Shown: piece by piece, positions 5,658-7,291 of the stretch
Numbering within the stretch: position 1 is the stretch's first letter
How the letters are laid out: the number at the start of each line of letters is the position of its first letter
Source: Planctomycetota bacterium
GTDB taxonomy: Bacteria; Planctomycetota; SZUA-567; JAFGNG01
NCBI GenBank assembly: GCA_016927125.1
Contig: JAFGNG010000055.1
Span: forward strand, 1 to 7,291
Direction of reading: 5' to 3'
Length of the DNA: 7,291 nt
Made by a program: the position numbers and the translations under genes
Notes under the pieces: generated by a model
Database searches by the model: none
The model's input: the letters and a program-made list of their open reading frames with translations, nothing else
What the model was told of the DNA's origin: nothing

Positions 5658-6539
5658 CTATCGCCCTAAAATCTTCTTCATCTTCTTGGCTGTATCGCGC
5701 GCGAGCTGCATGTCCGGCAACACCATATTCGGCAACCGGCAGAAGGGGATCATCTCGGTGGTGATGGGGCCGGTGTACTTAACCTTCTGCAAGGCCTTGA
5801 GCACGGCCTGCCAGTTGACATCTCCTTTGGCGAGATCATCGCCGAAGCCGTGCAGCACGCCGCCGCAGTCCTCGCGGGAGAAGTTCTTGAAGTGCACCGC
5901 CTTGATGCGCTTGCCGAGGATCTCGATCCAATGCTCGGGGTAACCATTGATCATACAATTGCCGACATCGAAGTAGACCCCGAGGCATGAGCTCTTAAAC
6001 TGGTCGACAAAGGACTTCATCGCCATCGGATCGGTGAGAAACATGTTCCAGACGTTTTCGAGCGCGATATTAACTCCGAGTTTCTTTGCGGTGGGGAGGC
6101 ACTGGCGTAGCGATGCCGTGGAGTTCTTCCACGCTTCGGCATACGGCACGACCGGCTGGGAAGGATCCCACGCTACCGCGATCGCGCCCGGCACCACCAG
6201 CACGGTCTTCGCGCCAACCCACTTGGCGACCTGGAGGTATTCCTTGGTAAACTTGATCGCTTTCTGGCGCACCTGGGCTTTTGGGCTGGAGAGCGCCGCA
6301 CCCCAGTAAAAACCGGTGGCAAGGGTTTCAATCTTCATGCCGAGATCCCGCGCGCACTTGCGGATGGCCTGGCATCTTTCCTCTTTAATTCCAGGCGCGA
6401 AGCAACCGGCGTCAAAGGTTAGTTCCAGGCCGTCAACGCCCATCTTTTTGGCTTCGGCAAGGGCCTGCTCGACAGGCTTGGTGCCTTCAAAGCCGCCAAT
6501 GGTCCAGTAATTCATCTGCATAATGTTCTTCATTTTCAT
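5658..6539 (-). CDS. Sugar phosphate isomerase/epimerase-like TIM-barrel protein (xylose isomerase-like)
   Basis: This 293-residue protein belongs to the xylose isomerase-like TIM-barrel fold (AP endonuclease 2 superfamily), whose members isomerise or epimerise sugars, keto-sugars or inositol derivatives using a divalent metal. The expected metal ligands are visible on successive strands: Glu161 in IALENVW, Asp191 in YFDVGN, His216 in AVHFKNF, and Glu262 in TTEMIP, a spacing resembling that of D-tagatose 3-epimerase-type enzymes. The N-terminal strand motif GVDGLEL (34-40) is also typical. The ATG at 6539 is chosen because AAAGGAA (6545-6551) precedes it by 5 bases; a longer open frame upstream is only a shadow of the neighbouring gene. 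It follows the Gfo/Idh/MocA gene by 19 bases and ends the operon before a terminator. The substrate cannot be read from the sequence; inositol (IolE or IolI-like) and 3-keto-sugar roles are both possible. No signal peptide is seen, so it is probably cytoplasmic. Confidence 0.9.
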   Translation of the reverse strand: MKMKNIMQMNYWTIGGFEGTKPVEQALAEAKKMGVDGLELTFDAGCFAPGIKEERCQAIRKCARDLGMKIETLATGFYWGAALSSPKAQVRQKAIKFTKEYLQVAKWVGAKTVLVVPGAIAVAWDPSQPVVPYAEAWKNSTASLRQCLPTAKKLGVNIALENVWNMFLTDPMAMKSFVDQFKSSCLGVYFDVGNCMINGYPEHWIEILGKRIKAVHFKNFSREDCGGVLHGFGDDLAKGDVNWQAVLKALQKVKYTGPITTEMIPFCRLPNMVLPDMQLARDTAKKMKKILGR

Positions 6540-6544
6540 GGCTG

Positions 6545-6551
6545 TTCCTTT
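6545..6551 (-). promoter_or_regulatory. Ribosome binding site of the epimerase-like gene
   Basis: AAAGGAA on the minus strand fits within the 19-base gap between the oxidoreductase stop codon and the ATG at 6539, with a 5-base spacer. It fixes the start of the epimerase-like protein and excludes the 147-residue N-terminal extension that the open frame would allow. Confidence 0.75.
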
Positions 6552-6558
6552 GCTTTCA

Positions 6559-7291
6559 TTAAAGTTTGACCTTGACCGGCCTGCCGGTCTGAGCGGATTT
6601 AACCTCGGCCTCAAGCAGCTTGACGCTATCCATCGCTGCCTTGGGGGAGATGATCTTCGAGGTTTTCTTCTTGGCAATGCAATCAATAAAGTGCTTGAGC
6701 TCAAGCTCATAGCCGTCGGCCTGGGAGAGCTTGAGCTTCTTCGACATGCCCTTGAGCGGGTGGATAGTGAGCGAGCAGTCCGGCGCTCCAACCATGGTCG
6801 CCTTCTCCATCGCCACGTTGAAGGACATTTCGAAGCCGAAGCCAGGCGCGTATTCCCAACCGCCTTCGGCCACGACCAGCTTGTCCCGGCCGAAATCGTA
6901 GGCGGTGATAATATGGTCCATGCAGCCCTTGAACTTGCTAGCGGTATGGCTGGAGACGGACTTCGGCTTGCCGAGGGCAAAGAGGATGAAGTCGGCGTCG
7001 TGGATATGCATATCGAAGGCGCAGGAACCGCTCTTCTTCTGATCCAGCAGCCAGTTCTGCCACGACCAGGTCGGGGTCTTCGGGGTCATGGACAAACGGC
7101 GGAAGACGGCCGAGATTACCTTGCCGTATTGCTTACTCTTGATGATCTCCGCCGCTGCGCTGTACATCGGCCAGAAGCGGATGCAGTGGCCGACAAAGAG
7201 CTGGCGCCGGGCCTTGGTAGCGGCCGCGACCATTTTCTTGGCTTCCTGCGAGGTGCGGGCGAGCGGCTTTTCGCAGATTACATGCTTACCC
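6559..7291 (-). CDS. Gfo/Idh/MocA family NAD(P)-dependent oxidoreductase, 5' end outside window
   Basis: Enzymes of this family oxidise or reduce a sugar, inositol or amino-sugar with a nicotinamide cofactor in a Rossmann domain. The frame stays open to the right edge, so the ATG at 7233 is internal and roughly the first 90 residues are missing. The 243 visible residues begin with GKHVICEKPLA, the family's EKP motif carrying the conserved active-site lysine. The substrate domain follows, with an Arg/Trp-rich stretch (RRLSMTPKTPTWSWQNW) and the segment SGSCAFDMHIHDADF, where the family usually has a DxGxHxxD-type catalytic motif. The Gly between Asp and His is replaced by other residues here, so the His register is uncertain. 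The protein ends in TGRPVKVKL, a usual family terminus. It is the upstream gene of a pair with the epimerase-like protein, a frequent partnership in sugar and inositol catabolism. The substrate is unknown. Confidence 0.92.
   Translation of the reverse strand, partial: GKHVICEKPLARTSQEAKKMVAAATKARRQLFVGHCIRFWPMYSAAAEIIKSKQYGKVISAVFRRLSMTPKTPTWSWQNWLLDQKKSGSCAFDMHIHDADFILFALGKPKSVSSHTASKFKGCMDHIITAYDFGRDKLVVAEGGWEYAPGFGFEMSFNVAMEKATMVGAPDCSLTIHPLKGMSKKLKLSQADGYELELKHFIDCIAKKKTSKIISPKAAMDSVKLLEAEVKSAQTGRPVKVKL

Noticed and set aside
6540..6980. A 147-residue N-terminal extension of the epimerase-like protein
   Set aside because: It overlaps the conserved coding region of the oxidoreductase in another frame, is rich in Ser, Arg and Pro as shadow frames are, and a good ribosome site precedes the ATG at 6539.
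1..7291. CRISPR arrays, tRNA or rRNA genes, transposases and phage genes
   Set aside because: No spaced identical repeats, no cloverleaf-like or rRNA-like sequence and no recombinase or structural phage protein were seen on either strand.

Overview
This 7.3 kb bacterial window carries six genes in three transcriptional groups. There are no tRNA or rRNA genes, insertion sequences, phage genes or CRISPR arrays. Coding is dense, Shine-Dalgarno sequences are clear, and base composition is uneven: the two outer metabolic segments are visibly GC-richer than the regulatory middle. The mix of a Gfo/Idh/MocA oxidoreductase, a TIM-barrel sugar epimerase, an ECF sigma factor with a four-helix membrane protein partner, and a very large PAS hybrid kinase recalls the PVC group (Lentisphaerota, Verrucomicrobiota or Planctomycetota) or a related candidate phylum. 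That placement is inferred from gene style and is not secure.

Left part, plus strand: the 3' end of etfA (electron transfer flavoprotein alpha subunit, 1-501) is followed by a 236-base AT-rich gap. The gap holds a short palindrome, an 11-bp inverted repeat whose arms flank a possible promoter, a cluster of TGCA motifs, and a good ribosome binding site that serves a two-codon mini-ORF just before the next gene. That gene (738-4307) encodes a 1189-residue cytoplasmic hybrid histidine kinase with six PAS domains, a histidine kinase core and a C-terminal receiver. PAS domains four and five share an unusual three-cysteine motif.

Middle, minus strand: an ECF sigma factor (4915-5433) overlaps by 11 bases a small four-helix membrane protein (4311-4925) that is probably its anti-sigma or signalling partner. 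This pair converges on the kinase with only 3 bp between stop codons. Two signalling systems, one two-component and one ECF-type, therefore sit end to end.

Right part, minus strand: a Gfo/Idh/MocA oxidoreductase (6559 to the window edge, 5' end missing) is followed 19 bases later by a xylose-isomerase-like TIM-barrel protein (5658-6539). This sugar or polyol operon ends at a clear intrinsic terminator (5584-5617), which separates it from the sigma-factor operon.

The strongest candidates for something new are the paired cysteine-motif PAS domains, possibly a redox or metal sensor beside an electron-transfer gene, and the sigma factor with a membrane partner lacking the usual zinc-binding anti-sigma motif. 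Neither function can be proved from the sequence alone.
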